From contig OY282560.1 in NCBI GenBank assembly GCA_958295665.1, positions 257,467,368-257,531,367 of the forward strand: a stretch of DNA of 64,000 nucleotides, given 5' to 3'. The notes beneath the pieces were generated by a model. That model ran no database searches. It saw only the letters and a program-made list of their open reading frames with translations, and was not told the DNA's origin. Shown one piece after another: positions 11,062 to 22,796 of this stretch; positions within the stretch are counted from its first letter, which is position 1; each line of letters begins with the position of its first letter. The translations under genes were made by a program, and so were the position numbers. The stretch comes from Tipula vernalis (lineage: Eukaryota > Arthropoda > Insecta > Diptera > Tipulidae).

Positions 11062-11705
11062 TAATAACAAAAACCGATAATGATGGGAAATCTTAATGCT
11101 CATCACTCTTCATGGGAAAGCGATAGCAAAGAGAGAAAAGGGAAAGCTCAGCTATAGATAAATCAGTTACAACTCAATAACTCACAAACAAAATTAATTG
11201 GTCAATGGATAAATTAAATTTTGTGGTTAGATAAAATAAGAAAACTGTTGGAAATTAAAAAACCAACAATACAAGAAGTACTTATTCGAAGTACTTATTT
11301 AAAATTAGAAGTTAAAAAAGAAAAAAGGAAAACCTTGAGAAGATAAACCCGAATCTAAAACACTTGGATTTTATGGAACAGTATACGGATCTTTAACAAT
11401 AAGAAGGGAGAAAAAGTAATTAACCCATTCAACCACGAAGATAATATCAAAAAATGTCTGGCTCACAACATATCAAACACTACAGTTAGAAAAGAAGATA
11501 AGCTGGTTTTACCGATAATTAACATCAATGAGGATGAATTTTAATCTGAAGAAGTATACTCTTATTCCACATCAAAAAGTTAACAGAACACATTAATACT
11601 GGATGGAAAAAACAAGAATATCCAGAAATACGCAAAAACATAAAATTAATTCTGGTAGCCAAACCTAACAAAAATAAATACGAAATTGAAAATTATAAGG
11701 AAATT
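11062..11705 (+). pseudogene. LINE ORF2 fragment (I/R1/LOA-like), very decayed
   Basis: GNLNAHHSSWESDS (about 11087-11125) matches the GDFNAHHSSWG endonuclease motif of I/Jockey-type LINEs. About 0.5 kb on, LTEHINTGWKKQEYPEIRKN and LILVAKPNKNKYEIENYKEIS (about 11575-11705) match the start of the reverse transcriptase (normally PKPNKD...NYRPISLL). The frame is broken repeatedly in between. The relic stops abruptly at about 11706, where a minisatellite-type repeat starts. Confidence 0.65.
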
Positions 11706-12180
11706 TCAGAACTTTATCTAAAAATCATTTTAGTATCCCATTTAAATCGCGCATGTCAAATTTCACTAAAATCGGCCAAGGAGTAGTCAAATACCATCAT
11801 ACTTGGCCATATTCCAGATCGAACTTTATCCAAAAATCATTTTAGTATGTCATTTCCATCGCGCAAGTCAAATTTCACTAAAACTTTATCCAACTATCAT
11901 CTATTGAACTTTCTTTATTTAATGATATTCAAAGAGCAATTCGTGTGTTACAAAAAATATCGCTCCCTAATACATTTTCTTCAATAGCATTATAGTATAT
12001 ACAGCGAGCGATATTTTTAACTTTTACGCCTCTCTTTCTAGAGCAAAAATAAAAATTTAAATCACTTTGAAAGAGCGAAATAATTTCTTTTTGTGTTTAT
12101 CATTAGAAAGTAAAAGCGTAAACGCATAGCGAAAAAATATATTATTGGGAGCAAGAGCGAAAATTTTTATAAAGAATGGA
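11706..12180 (-). repeat. Dispersed foldback-like repeat, copy 1
   Basis: Two minisatellite units (containing TTTATCCAAAAATCATTTTA and CAAATTTCACTAAAA) are followed by a unique part with GAACTTTCTTTATTTAATG, AAAGAGCAATTC and CTCTTTC-type blocks. The reverse complement of the whole stretch aligns by eye with 60467-60519 plus 62600-62830 and the arms up to 63200. The family is therefore present twice in this window, in opposite orientation. Confidence 0.75.
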
Positions 12181-12524
12181 CATCCACAGTGTTATTGCAT
12201 GGAAATCATTATTTCACTTTAACCGGTTTTATCATAAATATACGAAATGTAAAAAACAAAACAAAACAGATAATTCGAGCGCACTTGTCAGCCAATCATA
12301 ACACGAATAAAATTTAATTTTTTTTTCGGTGGAACATGTAGATTTTTATTTAAAGAGAGAGAAGAGAGATATTTTACTATGTTTCACTTTGTTTGAATTT
12401 ATAAGTGTTTGTTGGGTAATAATAAATTAACAAATAATTATTTTTTTAATGTATAGTTAGTGTAGAAGTTTTATCAGAAACAAAGTAACTAAATGTTTTG
12501 GTCTTTAGAGGGTGGGTGCATCCA
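12181..12524. other. No gene seen
   Basis: AT-rich spacer between the dispersed repeat and the mariner relic. No motif is recognisable. Confidence 0.5.
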
Positions 12525-13320
12525 TCAAAAGTTAAAAATAGTTAAATTTCCAATCTTTGAAAAAATTTTGTATTTTAGTGAGGCCTCATTGCGCTGGAGG
12601 AGATTAAAATTGTGTGCTTGAGTGAATATTAAATATAGTGAAATTTTCCATTTACACTTACATTTGTATATAACCTGATTCCATATGTCAGGAAGCTTAA
12701 ATATACCATTTTTGCAAAAATTTTCAGACTTTGATTGAAAATAGTCACTAAAACCCGTAAATGTCTTACCACTAAAATGATTTTGTTTATTTATACACAT
12801 ATAGAAATCCGACTGTGCAATATCTGGAGAATATGGCGGATGCGTTAAAATTTCCCATCTTAACTCTTGCAAAATTTTTAACTATAATTTTAGTTCAATG
12901 CTCTGTGTGGTCTTGCATTATCTTGTTGAAAATTTACTCCTTTTTTATTGATTCAATTTTGCATCGTTTCGTTTGGCTTCGTTTATTTTGCCGATTTGGT
13001 CACAATATTTCTTAACATTTATCGTTTACCCAGCTTTAAAATGTTGAAATTACACAATACCTTTACAATAAGACGACCAACATGATATCGCTTTGCTGTG
13101 GTGCAAATCAGTTTTGGCAAAAGTCAAAGACGTTTCTCATTTATGAGACAGTTTGTCAGTTTGTGTATTTAATAAGGGGTGAAATTTCTGGCTTGATTGT
13201 CTTAAAAATTAGTTGCTGTTGTAGACCCCCAATTTTTAAACATGTACCTCAGGTTTCTTATGTTCGTTAAAAATGATTTACGCAGGTATACTTCATCGTA
13301 ATATAAAACGTTTAAGAATA
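12525..13320 (-). pseudogene. mariner transposase, fossil
   Basis: Reading from 13320 down: an LYYDEVYLRKSFL segment (like the YDN-KR--SW region) and KRYHVGRLIVKVLCNFNILKLGK (like KKVMLCVWWDHKGIVHFELL) come first. The catalytic block FQQDNARPHRAL is at about 12880-12915, and LRWEILTHPPYSPDIAQSDF ends the recognisable catalytic domain at about 12800-12860. This order is that of mariner (DD34D) transposases; the last Asp is in SPDIAQSD. Several stops and frame changes separate the blocks, and the N-terminal DNA-binding half is not recognisable. Terminal repeats were not identified. Confidence 0.8.
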
Positions 13321-15464
13321 AGGTACCCTGTTCAAACATTTGTTCACCCCTGACTAACTGTTAATACCAAATTACAGGATAATTAATTCAATCTTAATTA
13401 AGTGCATAACATTATAATTTGATTATGTCAACAAGTGGTGGTTTGAGTTGGGGACTTAAGACTTCTGTAAATGGAAAAGTTTGTATGTGTATAATAACCT
13501 AAACAAACTGTATTACATGTTAAGTTGATTAGATAAATATTAATTTAATCCCGTAACAATACTCTAATGCAATAAACTGAATTATACTATTTTTAGAGGT
13601 TGTGTTTCCTTTCGACATTCCGAGTTTAGGAAAAGGTTGAACAGTATTTGGAGAACTATAATTTCATTACACCTTGATTCAAGTTGATATTTTTTTGATT
13701 CCCCTCGTTTAATTATTTATACGCCGCTTAAAGTTTGAGTTGTTCTATTAATAGTTAACCCATAAAATCCAATTTGCACATAATCTTTTAAAAATTTATT
13801 AATATGTACCTGGAATTTAAAAAGTTCGTCCCTCATTTTATTTTGATTCAACGTTCCAATTCAATGGAATTTTGAATTGAAAAAAAAACCTACTAAAAAC
13901 CCACATGTTTAGTTAGGTAGACCTCATTGAGTGCCAAAATCCATTAAAAATTTGGTAATATCGAAGGGAAAAATCTTTGTATTATTTCCAAAATATCTCT
14001 AACTTGTCGCAAAAAACATTTTTATGTTGTATGTTTATGTTTCGTTTCCGTTTTGGCGTAAATATATTTTACATAACTATAGTTTTGACCTAATGGAGTT
14101 ATAGATGTCAATCCTTAGCTAATAATAGGCTTCATCATTAAATTTGAACTTCCAAAATTAAGAAAAAAAACTATAAATTGATTTTAAAAGTCATATTTTA
14201 TTTTTATATTTAAAACGCTTAAACTCTGCTAATTTCGCTAATTCTGAAGTACATATTCGTTTTAATCATACATTTGTGTTCCCACATAAATTTGTGTTAA
14301 TTTTTATTTTTGTCACAAAAAACAAATTTGCAAGTACAGTACAGTCTATTGCCAAAGTGATAAAAAGTGTGGTATTTGCTGTCATTTTCCCCACATAGTG
14401 TTCAATGTAGAGAATTTAATAGAAAATAAGAAAAAATGAAAATCATATACATACATACTCTTACATCACTAAGATTTTTTAACATAAACGAACAAAACAT
14501 TTTTTCCCAAAAAAATGTAATCCATACAATCCTGTAATAAGTAAAAGTAAAAAGTGTTTGCTTAGTGGATCGGTTAAGGCTGAATGCTGCTTTTGAGCAT
14601 TATTTTTTTATTTTCATCAGTTTTTTACACATTGTTTCTTTTTTTTATTTTGTTTTATATTAACATTTTTGCTATTTTTATTTAATAATAAAAAAATAGT
14701 GCACAATTTTAACTATGTACATACCTGCGCCAATTAAAAAACGGAACAGAAATTGTCTTCGAAAAAATACCCAGATTTGAACGCTTGTATCTTGGTGAAA
14801 TTTTTTTTTCTAGTTGAACTAAATTTTGTTTTTTGTCGATACTGGAAACCGCTTTATTTTATTTTGTTTTTTATGACTTTTTGGGTAAAACAAAAGGTGT
14901 CTAAAAAAAAAAAAATTGCTGCTGTTTGAAACTGTAAACGAACTTGCTCGATATTTCATTCAAAAATCCAAATCGTCCATTTTATAGAGAATTTAGAAAC
15001 CTTACAAAATTTCTGTGCGGCCACTCCTTGTCGAGTTATTGAAGTTTTAGAGAAAACGTATTAAAAAGCGTATACAACGTGTAGTACATTTGTAGTATAA
15101 GTACATTTTTTTATCTTGTAAACTAAGCACTCTACGATAAAATGTTGAGCCACTTTAAATTTTACGTTATTTTATGCAAAACAATAATTTAATTTATCGC
15201 ATAGTTATTTGAAGAGTCAAGCGTTCTCTAACTTCTTGGACACGTTAATGAAATACGATATTAGTCGAATTTTAAATGGTAATTTGATACCTAAATGTAG
15301 TCTTCTGTGTCTTTTGGATTTAAAATCACGTAATTTTAATATATTCCCACCAGGTGAGAATGTGCTGAGGCAAAGCAAATTTTAATGATGTATTTTTAAA
15401 TTTTTTGAAAACCTTTTTTTACCGCCAACCTCATAAAGTAAGCGTTTAAACAAATAGAAAACAT
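13321..15464. other. No gene seen
   Basis: AT-rich, stop-dense sequence. It includes long A and T runs (for example 14908-14921) and a slightly more complex stretch at about 14740-15070 that may be an old repeat. I can name no coding or RNA feature. Confidence 0.45.
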
Positions 15465-15545
15465 TGGTTATAACAAAGCTTACCTAAATATACAAGCCGT
15501 CAGGTTCAGACCAATTTTAAAAGAAGCTTAATTTAAGGGGGATAC
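15465..15545 (+). repeat. Dispersed repeat, left member of an inverted pair around the gypsy element
   Basis: GGTTATAACAAAGCTTACCT, then AAATATACAAGCCGTCAGGTT and a TAAGGGGGATA block. The same blocks occur in reverse orientation at 24121-24190. Sequence inside the pair soon diverges. Confidence 0.7.
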
Positions 15546-15667
15546 ATTTCACGATTTCCCATAAGAACCCATTTAAAATTGAACATTTTTGATTAAAATT
15601 TTATGAATGAAAAATACTCGTAACAGAAAATATTTTTAGGTTTATATTTAAATCAAACCTTTGAGTA

Positions 15668-16387
15668 TGTAGCAGCCGATTAATAGTAATAATTAATCAT
15701 TGCAATTCAATTATAAATAATCAAATTTGTAATTCGAATTTCAAATAAATATTAATCGCGCTACAAAATAAAAGTATAATCTCTTAATGAAATGTACTAT
15801 AACATTATCTACGAATGTATTTGTCGCATCATTTTATTTGGTACATTACTTCGTAACATATAACGCTATTTTCTATGTACAACCAATTTTTAGTTATATG
15901 TATTTTATTTAGTATGGAACGACAGCTGATTCGATTTCATACCGCATGAAATATAAGCACTCGCACAGATGCATATATTTACAGAAATATTAATTCGCTA
16001 TTGTTTATCTCTGCTTACGCCGAGTTCGCAAACAAAAATTTTTATGTACTTATCTTTTCCTTTTCCCGTTTTACAAAATTTGAATACAAGCATGACGCCA
16101 CACACAATATTATATTGTATTGATATAGGTTTTGGATAATTCCAAAAAAACAGAATGTATCGTGTATTTGACCAGATTGGTCAAAGAAAAAATAATTTTC
16201 TACGATAGTGGCGTGAAATAAAATTCAATCAAAAATACATATTTTTTATAATAATATATTAATAATAATTTAAAATAAATTAAATATAATAAAAATCTTA
16301 TTTTATAATTTCTTTCGTCTTTTATAATTATTAAACGAAGTGAAATAGTGAATTAACAAGTTCAACAAACACATCATTACAACTATA
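15668..16387 (+). repeat. 5' LTR
   Basis: 720 bp, starting TGTAGCAGCC and ending TTACAACTATA. In this copy it should carry the element's promoter. The end does not show the common CA dinucleotide; the boundary is set by the AGTA duplication and by the point where the two LTR copies diverge. Confidence 0.9.
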
Positions 16388-16389
16388 AT

Positions 16390-16402
16390 TGGTGACCTCG
16401 TC
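16390..16402 (+). promoter_or_regulatory. Primer-binding site, tRNA-Trp-like
   Basis: TGGTGACCTCGTC, two bases after the LTR, differs at about two positions from the complement of insect tRNA-Trp plus CCA (TGGTGACCCCGAC). tRNA-Trp priming is typical of the CsRn1 clade. Confidence 0.7.
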
Positions 16403-17754
16403 TACCCTTTTTAGGGAATCTCCGCAGGAGCGGATAGATAATTTTAACAAAAACAACACGCAGCACGAAGTTGCGGGAAAAATAATAAAATATAACGCTA
16501 CATTTTTCCATTACATCGACACGCAGAATTTTGAGAGCAGTATATACACGTTTTTCCAAGTTTTTTAGCGAAATAAAACTTTGGATATTGGCCTTGTTAT
16601 TGCACAATCTTGGTACGATACGTCGTGCCAAGATATAGGTATGTACCCATCGAGAAACCATATACATAATTTAATCGAATAAATACTAATTTGGTGTATA
16701 TTATATTTATCATATATACATGCGGTATCGGACAACATTATATTGGTCAACGAGGGAGGACATGCTTATCATTATAACGGGATCAGGAGGACGACATCAC
16801 ACAACAGATTAAAAACACATGAGTTTACCTGGATTGAAAAACTTAAGTATACATAATCTCAACTAAATTGTAATTAAGTTAATAATTTTTTAAATTTAAA
16901 TTCAAATTTTTCAATTTAAATTCATTTTGCCAATTGAAATTCATGTTTTCAATTTAAATTCAATTTTTATATACACATCCTTGAATTTTTAAAATTATTA
17001 CTAACAGTAAAAAAGAATATTTATTTAAAAGTTTTTATCAAAACTAATTAATCTATACTAACGAATTATGTAAATTGTACGCCACTATTCGCGTTTTCTG
17101 CAATTAAGTTATTATACGGAAACCTAATTTAAGGTTCTACAATATATTTCAGAGTGTGTCGTCATCGTCAATAGTAACTTAAAATTTTGTTCTCACAAAA
17201 TTTTCACATACGGTTAGGTAGTTTCAGGTTTTGGGTATTGCAAAAACTATCGCTAGAATTCTCCTAATATAAGGAATTGTTCGCAAAAGCGGTATTGGTA
17301 ACGGTTTATTGGTTTTTAAAGGTTTCCCAGAATAAACGCGTGTCAAGATTTTGCAGATTTTTCATCTCTCTTTTATCTCATTTATGTTTTTTTTTAAATC
17401 TCGCTAATTTCACCGTTTATTCGGGCAAGAACCTCTATTTTTTTATTATACCTACGAAAACGGTTACGCCGTTGCTTATTTTCTTTAAAAGTTACATTTT
17501 TTTTTTAAGTTTTCTTCCAAAAAAGATTTGATATTTTACACAAACATTGTTTGTTGGTCAAGCAATTGATCAAAAGTATTTTGAATTTTGATTAAATTTT
17601 TCACAATTTGGAAAATTCACCAAACGCACGATTGTTTTTTTTTTAAATTTTTTTTTTGCTTAATAAAAACGAGCAGCTTTGTGCGCACTTGACCAACAAT
17701 CACAACAACAAACAATTTGCCACGTCTTAGTTCCATAAAATATTAAACAATAAA
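16403..17754 (+). other. Long untranslated leader of the gypsy element
   Basis: About 1.35 kb between primer site and gag start. It holds no convincing gene, although short frames exist. Four imperfect 17-20-bp AATTTAAATTCA repeats lie at 16893-16967. Leaders of this type usually carry packaging and translation signals, but I can identify none. Confidence 0.6.
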
Positions 17755-18702
17755 ATGGTAGGTACTCCACCAAGACCAATAAGTCCGAGAGTTCTATTTG
17801 AAAAGAAAGCGGATATGGAGGTTGATCAAGAAGTTGCGCCAATTGGACTGTTAAAACTGCAGCCATTTTGGACGCAAAATCCCTCCATTTGGTTTAAGGC
17901 GACTGAATTACAGTTCACCTTAAATCAATTAACGTCAGACAGAACTAAGGCGTCACACGTTTTAGCTTCCCTAGCACCGGAAATAGCAGAACAAATTGGT
18001 GATCTGTTATCAGATCCACCAAAAAATAATGATTATGAAGCCATTAAATCCCGGTTGCTTGACAGATTGACACCATCGCCAGAACATGACCTGGAACTTT
18101 TGTTGACAGGAATCGATCTGGGCGATCGGAGGCCAGCTGAACTTTTAAGACAGATTCAAGTAATGGCTAAAAATAAATTTAGCGAATCTGTCATTAAAAC
18201 CATGTGGACCAGAAAATTACCTGAAGTAATCCGAGTCGCAATGGCTGGGTTACGAGAAACGGAAACGTTAGAGCAATGTGCTAAGATCGCAGATAGAATT
18301 CATGCGGCCATGTACCACGCGCCAAAAGTGGCGTCGATGGATAGACCATCTACTAGCGGGCAACAGAACAAGCCAAATTACATCTCGAAAATTGAGGCTA
18401 GACTCAATACACTCGAAAACCGTTTGAATGCGCTAAGCAACAAGGGTCGTTCTCGTTCCGGCTCCCGAGGTAACAACAACCAAAATCGGTCGAGCAGCGC
18501 TAGTAGTAGCATTGGCAATAAGCAAATGTCTACAAACAACACCAAGCATATCAATTGGAAAAATCATCCAGATTGGTGTTACAACCACAAGAAATATGGA
18601 AATCAAGCTTGGTCTTATAAACAGCCTTGCTCATATTTTAAACAACGGGTTGAGCAGATAGAAAAAGCTGCCGCCCAAAAACATGAAGCAAAAAACGGAT
18701 AG
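17755..18702 (+). CDS. gag: Gag of CsRn1-type retrotransposon
   Basis: A 315-residue structural protein expected to form cytoplasmic virus-like particles around the element RNA. The start ATG at 17755 is the first in-frame ATG after the leader, and the capsid match begins soon after. Residues about 37-70 ([20 protein letters not shown]) match the PPFW--NP--WF--VE-QF capsid entry of this Gag family. Residues about 200-235 form a probable coiled coil ([18 protein letters not shown]), followed by a basic, serine- and asparagine-rich stretch. The C-terminal C275-x2-H278-x9-Y288-x3-C292 matches the CHCC motif of CsRn1 Gag, but the third ligand is Tyr instead of Cys. The stop overlaps the pol frame, and the A AAA AAC slip site is four codons before the end. 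Confidence 0.88.
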   Translation: MVGTPPRPISPRVLFEKKADMEVDQEVAPIGLLKLQPFWTQNPSIWFKATELQFTLNQLTSDRTKASHVLASLAPEIAEQIGDLLSDPPKNNDYEAIKSRLLDRLTPSPEHDLELLLTGIDLGDRRPAELLRQIQVMAKNKFSESVIKTMWTRKLPEVIRVAMAGLRETETLEQCAKIADRIHAAMYHAPKVASMDRPSTSGQQNKPNYISKIEARLNTLENRLNALSNKGRSRSGSRGNNNQNRSSSASSSIGNKQMSTNNTKHINWKNHPDWCYNHKKYGNQAWSYKQPCSYFKQRVEQIEKAAAQKHEAKNG

Positions 18703-21700
18703 ACGTAAGCAGAGTAGAGTCCGGGACATTATTGAATTTGCGCTCGTCCCGGCTCTTTATCAACGACAATAACAATAGTTTAGTTTTCTTAATTGACACG
18801 GGAGCTGACATATCAGTAATCCCGGTCAAATTCTATAATATAAATGTAAATAGTTATTCGCAGGATCTTTCACTTACGGCAGCCAATGGATCAATTATTC
18901 GTACCGGTACGAAATTGCTTAAAGTCAATTTAGGACTTAAAAGGGACTTTACGCATGCTTTTATTATAGCATCCGTGAGTCGCCCGATCATTGGCGCCGA
19001 TTTCTTGGCAAAATTTGGTCTCTTAGTTGATCTCAAAAGAAGACAGTTAATAGACACAACAACAAAATTATCAATTGATGCGGTAGTAAGAAGTTGTGAA
19101 ACACTTACGCCTGTGCATTTTTCTATTGATAATGGTTATGGTACGTTATTAAGTAAGTTTCCTAGCCTTACAGCGTTACCAAATTTTAATTTGCCAGTTT
19201 GCCATTCGGTTGTGCATCATATTGTGACTAATGGTCATTTACCGATGGCAAGGCCAAGAAGATTAGATCCTGATCGGCATAAAGCCGCTTTTACTGAATT
19301 CCAACATATGGTGGATTTGGGGATTTGTCGACCATCGTCATCTCCAGTTTCATGTCCATTACATATGGTTAGAAAAAAAGATCTCGATTGGAGACCATGT
19401 GGAGATTATCGACAATTAAATTCGGTGACAACACCAGATAGATATCCGATATCTCATATACAGAATTTCTCAATGAACTTACATGGTTGTAAAATATTCT
19501 CCAAGATCGATTTAGTTAGGGCTTACCATCTAATACCAGTAGCATCTGAGGATGTCTATAAGACGGCAATTACAACTCCGTTCGGATTGTATGAATTCAC
19601 ACGTATGCCTTTTGGGTTACGTAATGCCGCACAGACATTCCAACGATTTATTAACGAAGTAGTCCGCGGGCTAGATTTCGTTTATGCTTATATTGATGAT
19701 TTACTGGTGGCTTCAGAAAATGAGGAACAGCATTTAATGCACTTAGAACAAATCTTTAAAAGATTGATCGAATATGACGTGCATATTAAAACATCAAAAT
19801 GTGTTTTTGGCGTTCCATCATTAGATTTTCTGAGTCATAAAATTACAGCAGATGAAATTCTACCTTCTGAGGATAGAATTCGAGCAATTAGTGAGTTTCC
19901 GGTTCCAACTTCTATAAAGCACATTCAACGTTTTATCGGGATGGTTAATTACTATCACCGATTTATACCTAAGGTAGCGGAAATGTTAGCTCCAATTCAC
20001 GCACATTTGGCAGTACTAAATAAGTCGCCAAAGCTAACCAAGAACTTTTCTTGGACGGAAGAATGTAATGTTGCATTTAAGCAGGTAATTGCGGAATTGA
20101 TTAAAATTACTCTTCTCGCGCACCCAATTGGGAACGCTAAAATAAGTATTACAACTGATGCATCGAACATTGCCGTTGGCGCTGTCTTGCAACAGTTTAA
20201 TGAGAAAGAGAATCGGTTGGAACCATTAGCATTCTTTTCGAAGAAATTAACGAGTGCTGAAATAAAATATTCAGCATTTGATAGGGAACTCCTAGCAATT
20301 TTTCTGGCTGTTAAACAATTTAGATATTATATAGAAGGTTGGGATTTCACAATTTATACCGATCATAAGCCACTAACAAGAGCTATTCAGTCTAAAACTG
20401 AAAGAAATCCAAGGCAATCACGCCATTTGGATTACATTAGTCAGTTTACATCTGACATTCAGCATGTGCATGGTGTAGAAAACGTGGTAGCGAATACGTT
20501 ATCACGCACTTTAAACATTGACTCGGCTACTAACGAAATATTTTTCGATTATAGAGATATAATTAAGGCACAATTAAAAGACGAAGAACTTCAGATTTTA
20601 TTATCTGGTTCAAACGATCGTCGATCAACTTCTAGTTATAAACTTGAGTTATTTATGTTGCCGGGCCTTGAAGTCTATTGTGAAGTATCGACAGGTAAAA
20701 ACCGTCCATACATTCCAGATCCATTGCGTCGGATAGTTTTCGACTCATTACACAATTTAGCACATCCTGGAGTTAGAGCTACTCGTAAATTGATTACAGC
20801 TCGTTATTTTTGGCCAAGTATAAACAAAGATGTAACTCAATGGGCTACTTCCTGTTTATCCTGCCAACGTGCCAAAGTACAAAGGCACACAGTCTCACCA
20901 CATGGACAATTTAATATTCCACAAGGTCGATTCGAACATATCCATTTGGATATCGTTGGACCACTTCCGGTTTCCAACAATTGTTCTTATATTTTAACGT
21001 GTGTTGATAGGTTTACACGCTGGCCTGAGGCTTATTGCATGAGCAATATGTCCGCTAATACGATTGCCACTACATTTGTTAATAACTATATTTCGCGATT
21101 TGGTGTCCCGGCAGAAATAACAACTGACCAGGGTTCACAATTTGAATCTAAGCTCTTTACTGAACTTACAGTACTTCTTGGATCTCATCGGATTCGAACA
21201 ACTGCGTACAATCCTAAAGCGAATGGCATGGTCGAACGTTTTCATAGACAGCTTAAAGCTGCTCTTATGGCCAGAGGAAATACAATTAATTGGAGCTCTG
21301 AAATACCAATTATTTTATTGGGTATTCGAGCCGCAGTGAAGGAAGATCTTAAGTGCTCACCAGCAGAGATGGTTTATGGTCAATCCATTAAACTCCCTGG
21401 TGAATTTTTTATCGATAATCCTCCTTCACCTATACCTGACAACACAATTATCGACCAATTGCGAAACGCAATGAAGAATCTTATCCCTTCACCTACGCGT
21501 AAAGCGAAACAAGATGGCATATTTGTTCCAAAAACTCTGGACAACTGTGATTTTGTTTTTGTAAGGACAGATAAGATTCGAGTTGGACTTTCCCCTCCAT
21601 ACGAAGGACCGTTTAAAGTTATTAGACGCCTTCGAAAACAATTTATTATTTCGATCAAGGATAAAAATCATAATATCTCGATCGATAGATTGAAGCCTGC

Positions 21701-21773
21701 TTTTGGAATCATTAGTTCTTTTGAACAAAATTTTTTCAACAAAAATTTTAAAGCAGTTGACTTTGTTAGTTAA
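18687..21773 (+). CDS. pol: Pol polyprotein: protease, reverse transcriptase, RNase H, integrase
   Basis: The frame is open from 18687 and lies at -1 relative to gag. There is no ATG before the protease, so expression by frameshifting is expected. Domains in order: aspartic protease ([12 protein letters not shown], about 18790-18825); reverse transcriptase ([42 protein letters not shown], catalytic AYIDDLL at about 19686-19706); RNase H ([32 protein letters not shown], about 20145-20380); integrase with an H-H-C-C zinc finger (about 20750-20865). The DDE core follows ([26 protein letters not shown]), and then a C-terminal GPY/F-like module ([12 protein letters not shown], about 21594-21630). 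About 1030 residues in all, normal for the family, with every key residue present. The product makes cDNA and inserts it in the nucleus. Confidence 0.95.
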   Translation, partial: SKKRIDVSRVESGTLLNLRSSRLFINDNNNSLVFLIDTGADISVIPVKFYNINVNSYSQDLSLTAANGSIIRTGTKLLKVNLGLKRDFTHAFIIASVSRPIIGADFLAKFGLLVDLKRRQLIDTTTKLSIDAVVRSCETLTPVHFSIDNGYGTLLSKFPSLTALPNFNLPVCHSVVHHIVTNGHLPMARPRRLDPDRHKAAFTEFQHMVDLGICRPSSSPVSCPLHMVRKKDLDWRPCGDYRQLNSVTTPDRYPISHIQNFSMNLHGCKIFSKIDLVRAYHLIPVASEDVYKTAITTPFGLYEFTRMPFGLRNAAQTFQRFINEVVRGLDFVYAYIDDLLVASENEEQHLMHLEQIFKRLIEYDVHIKTSKCVFGVPSLDFLSHKITADEILPSEDRIRAISEFPVPTSIKHIQRFIGMVNYYHRFIPKVAEMLAPIHAHLAVLNKSPKLTKNFSWTEECNVAFKQVIAELIKITLLAHPIGNAKISITTDASNIAVGAVLQQFNEKENRLEPLAFFSKKLTSAEIKYSAFDRELLAIFLAVKQFRYYIEGWDFTIYTDHKPLTRAIQSKTERNPRQSRHLDYISQFTSDIQHVHGVENVVANTLSRTLNIDSATNEIFFDYRDIIKAQLKDEELQILLSGSNDRRSTSSYKLELFMLPGLEVYCEVSTGKNRPYIPDPLRRIVFDSLHNLAHPGVRATRKLITARYFWPSINKDVTQWATSCLSCQRAKVQRHTVSPHGQFNIPQGRFEHIHLDIVGPLPVSNNCSYILTCVDRFTRWPEAYCMSNMSANTIATTFVNNYISRFGVPAEITTDQGSQFESKLFTELTVLLGSHRIRTTAYNPKANGMVERFHRQLKAALMARGNTINWSSEIPIILLGIRAAVKEDLKCSPAEMVYGQSIKLPGEFFIDNPPSPIPDNTIIDQLRNAMKNLIPSPTRKAKQDGIFVPKTLDNCDFVFVRTDKIRVGLSPPYEGPFKVIRRLRKQFIISIKDKNHNISIDRLKPAFGIISSFEQNFFNKNFKAVDFVS
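18690..18696 (+). promoter_or_regulatory. -1 ribosomal frameshift slip site A AAA AAC
   Basis: In the gag frame the codons read gcA AAA AAC, exactly the X XXY YYZ arrangement. A -1 slip here enters the pol frame, which is open from 18687 to 21773, and avoids the gag stop at 18700-18702. A weak CGGA/TCCG pairing (18696-18699 with 18720-18723) lies downstream; a stronger stimulator is not obvious. Confidence 0.75.
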
Positions 21774-21801
21774 TGTTCTCATTTGATTCGAACATTAACT
21801 T

Positions 21802-21810
21802 GGAAGGGAG
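21802..21810 (+). promoter_or_regulatory. Polypurine tract
   Basis: GGAAGGGAG lies three bases before the 3' LTR, the expected priming site for plus-strand cDNA synthesis. Confidence 0.7.
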
Positions 21811-21813
21811 TAT

Positions 21814-22533
21814 TGTAGCAGCCGATTAATAGTAATAATTAATCATTGCAATTCAATTATAAATAATCAAATTTGTAATTCGAATTTCAAATAAATATTA
21901 ATCGCGCTACAAAATAAAAGTATAATCTCTTAATGAAATGTACTATAACATTATCTACGAATGTATTTGTCGCATCATTTTATTTGGTACATTACTTCGT
22001 AACATATAACGCTATTTTCTATGTACAACCAATTTTTAGTTATATGTATTTTATTTAGTATGGAACGACAGCTGATTCGATTTCATACCGCATGAAATAT
22101 AAGCACTCGCACAGATGCATATATTTACAGAAATATTAATTCGCTATTGTTTATCTCTGCTTACGCCGAGTTCGCAAACAAAAATTTTTATGTACTTATC
22201 TTTTCCTTTTCCCGTTTTACAAAATTTGAATACAAGCATGACGCCACACACAATATTATATTGTATTGATATAGGTTTTGGATAATTCCAAAAAAACAGA
22301 ATGTATCGTGTATTTGACCAGATTGGTCAAAGAAAAAATAATTTTCTACGATAGTGGCGTGAAATAAAATTCAATCAAAAATACATATTTTTTATAATAA
22401 TATATTAATAATAATTTAAAATAAATTAAATATAATAAAAATCTTATTTTATAATTTCTTTCGTCTTTTATAATTATTAAACGAAGTGAAATAGTGAATT
22501 AACAAGTTCAACAAACACATCATTACAACTATA
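21814..22533 (+). repeat. 3' LTR
   Basis: 720 bp, read by eye as identical to 15668-16387. It is followed by the AGTA duplication at 22534-22537. Confidence 0.9.
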
Positions 22534-22537
22534 AGTA

Positions 22538-22796
22538 TAACATATTTTAAAACCAATAACTTAAATTTAGTAATTTGATTAATATAATTAAAATAAAATT
22601 GTACAAATTTACTTTTTCTTTGTATGGCTATGTGAAAAATTTGGAAAAATACAGTATAAACTTATAAAAACGAAATCAATGACGTAAGATCTTGTTTTGT
22701 AAAAACAAAAAATTTTTTTTTGATATTATGAAGTTGGCTACACGTTTATTTAAATTTTTAAAATATTTTTAACAGTGCAATAATTCTGTTAAATGG
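22538..22796. other. No gene seen
   Basis: AT-rich DNA adjoining the 3' LTR, without a recognisable feature. Confidence 0.4.

Larger units (their letters stand above)
15668..22533 (+). mobile_element. Intact CsRn1-type Ty3/gypsy LTR retrotransposon (6866 bp)
   Basis: Two 720-bp LTRs, identical as far as I can read, bound a unit flanked by the 4-bp duplication AGTA (15664-15667 and 22534-22537). Order: LTR, tRNA-Trp-like primer site, 1.37-kb leader, gag, pol (protease, reverse transcriptase, RNase H, integrase), polypurine tract, LTR. There is no envelope gene, because only 40 bp separate pol from the 3' LTR. Identical LTRs and unbroken frames imply a very recent insertion. Assignment to the CsRn1 clade rests on the primer site and on the CHCC-like (not CCHC) Gag motif, both known hallmarks. 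Confidence 0.92.

Noticed and set aside
17277..17531. Small hydrophobic protein in the gypsy leader (possible upstream gene)
   Set aside because: Phe/Leu-rich because of T-runs. No motif, no ATG context worth noting, and gag starts further down independently.
21380..21782. Minus-strand frames under the end of pol
   Set aside because: Shadows of the integrase frame.
21774..21813. Envelope gene after pol
   Set aside because: Only 40 bp separate pol from the 3' LTR, so this is a retrotransposon without envelope.
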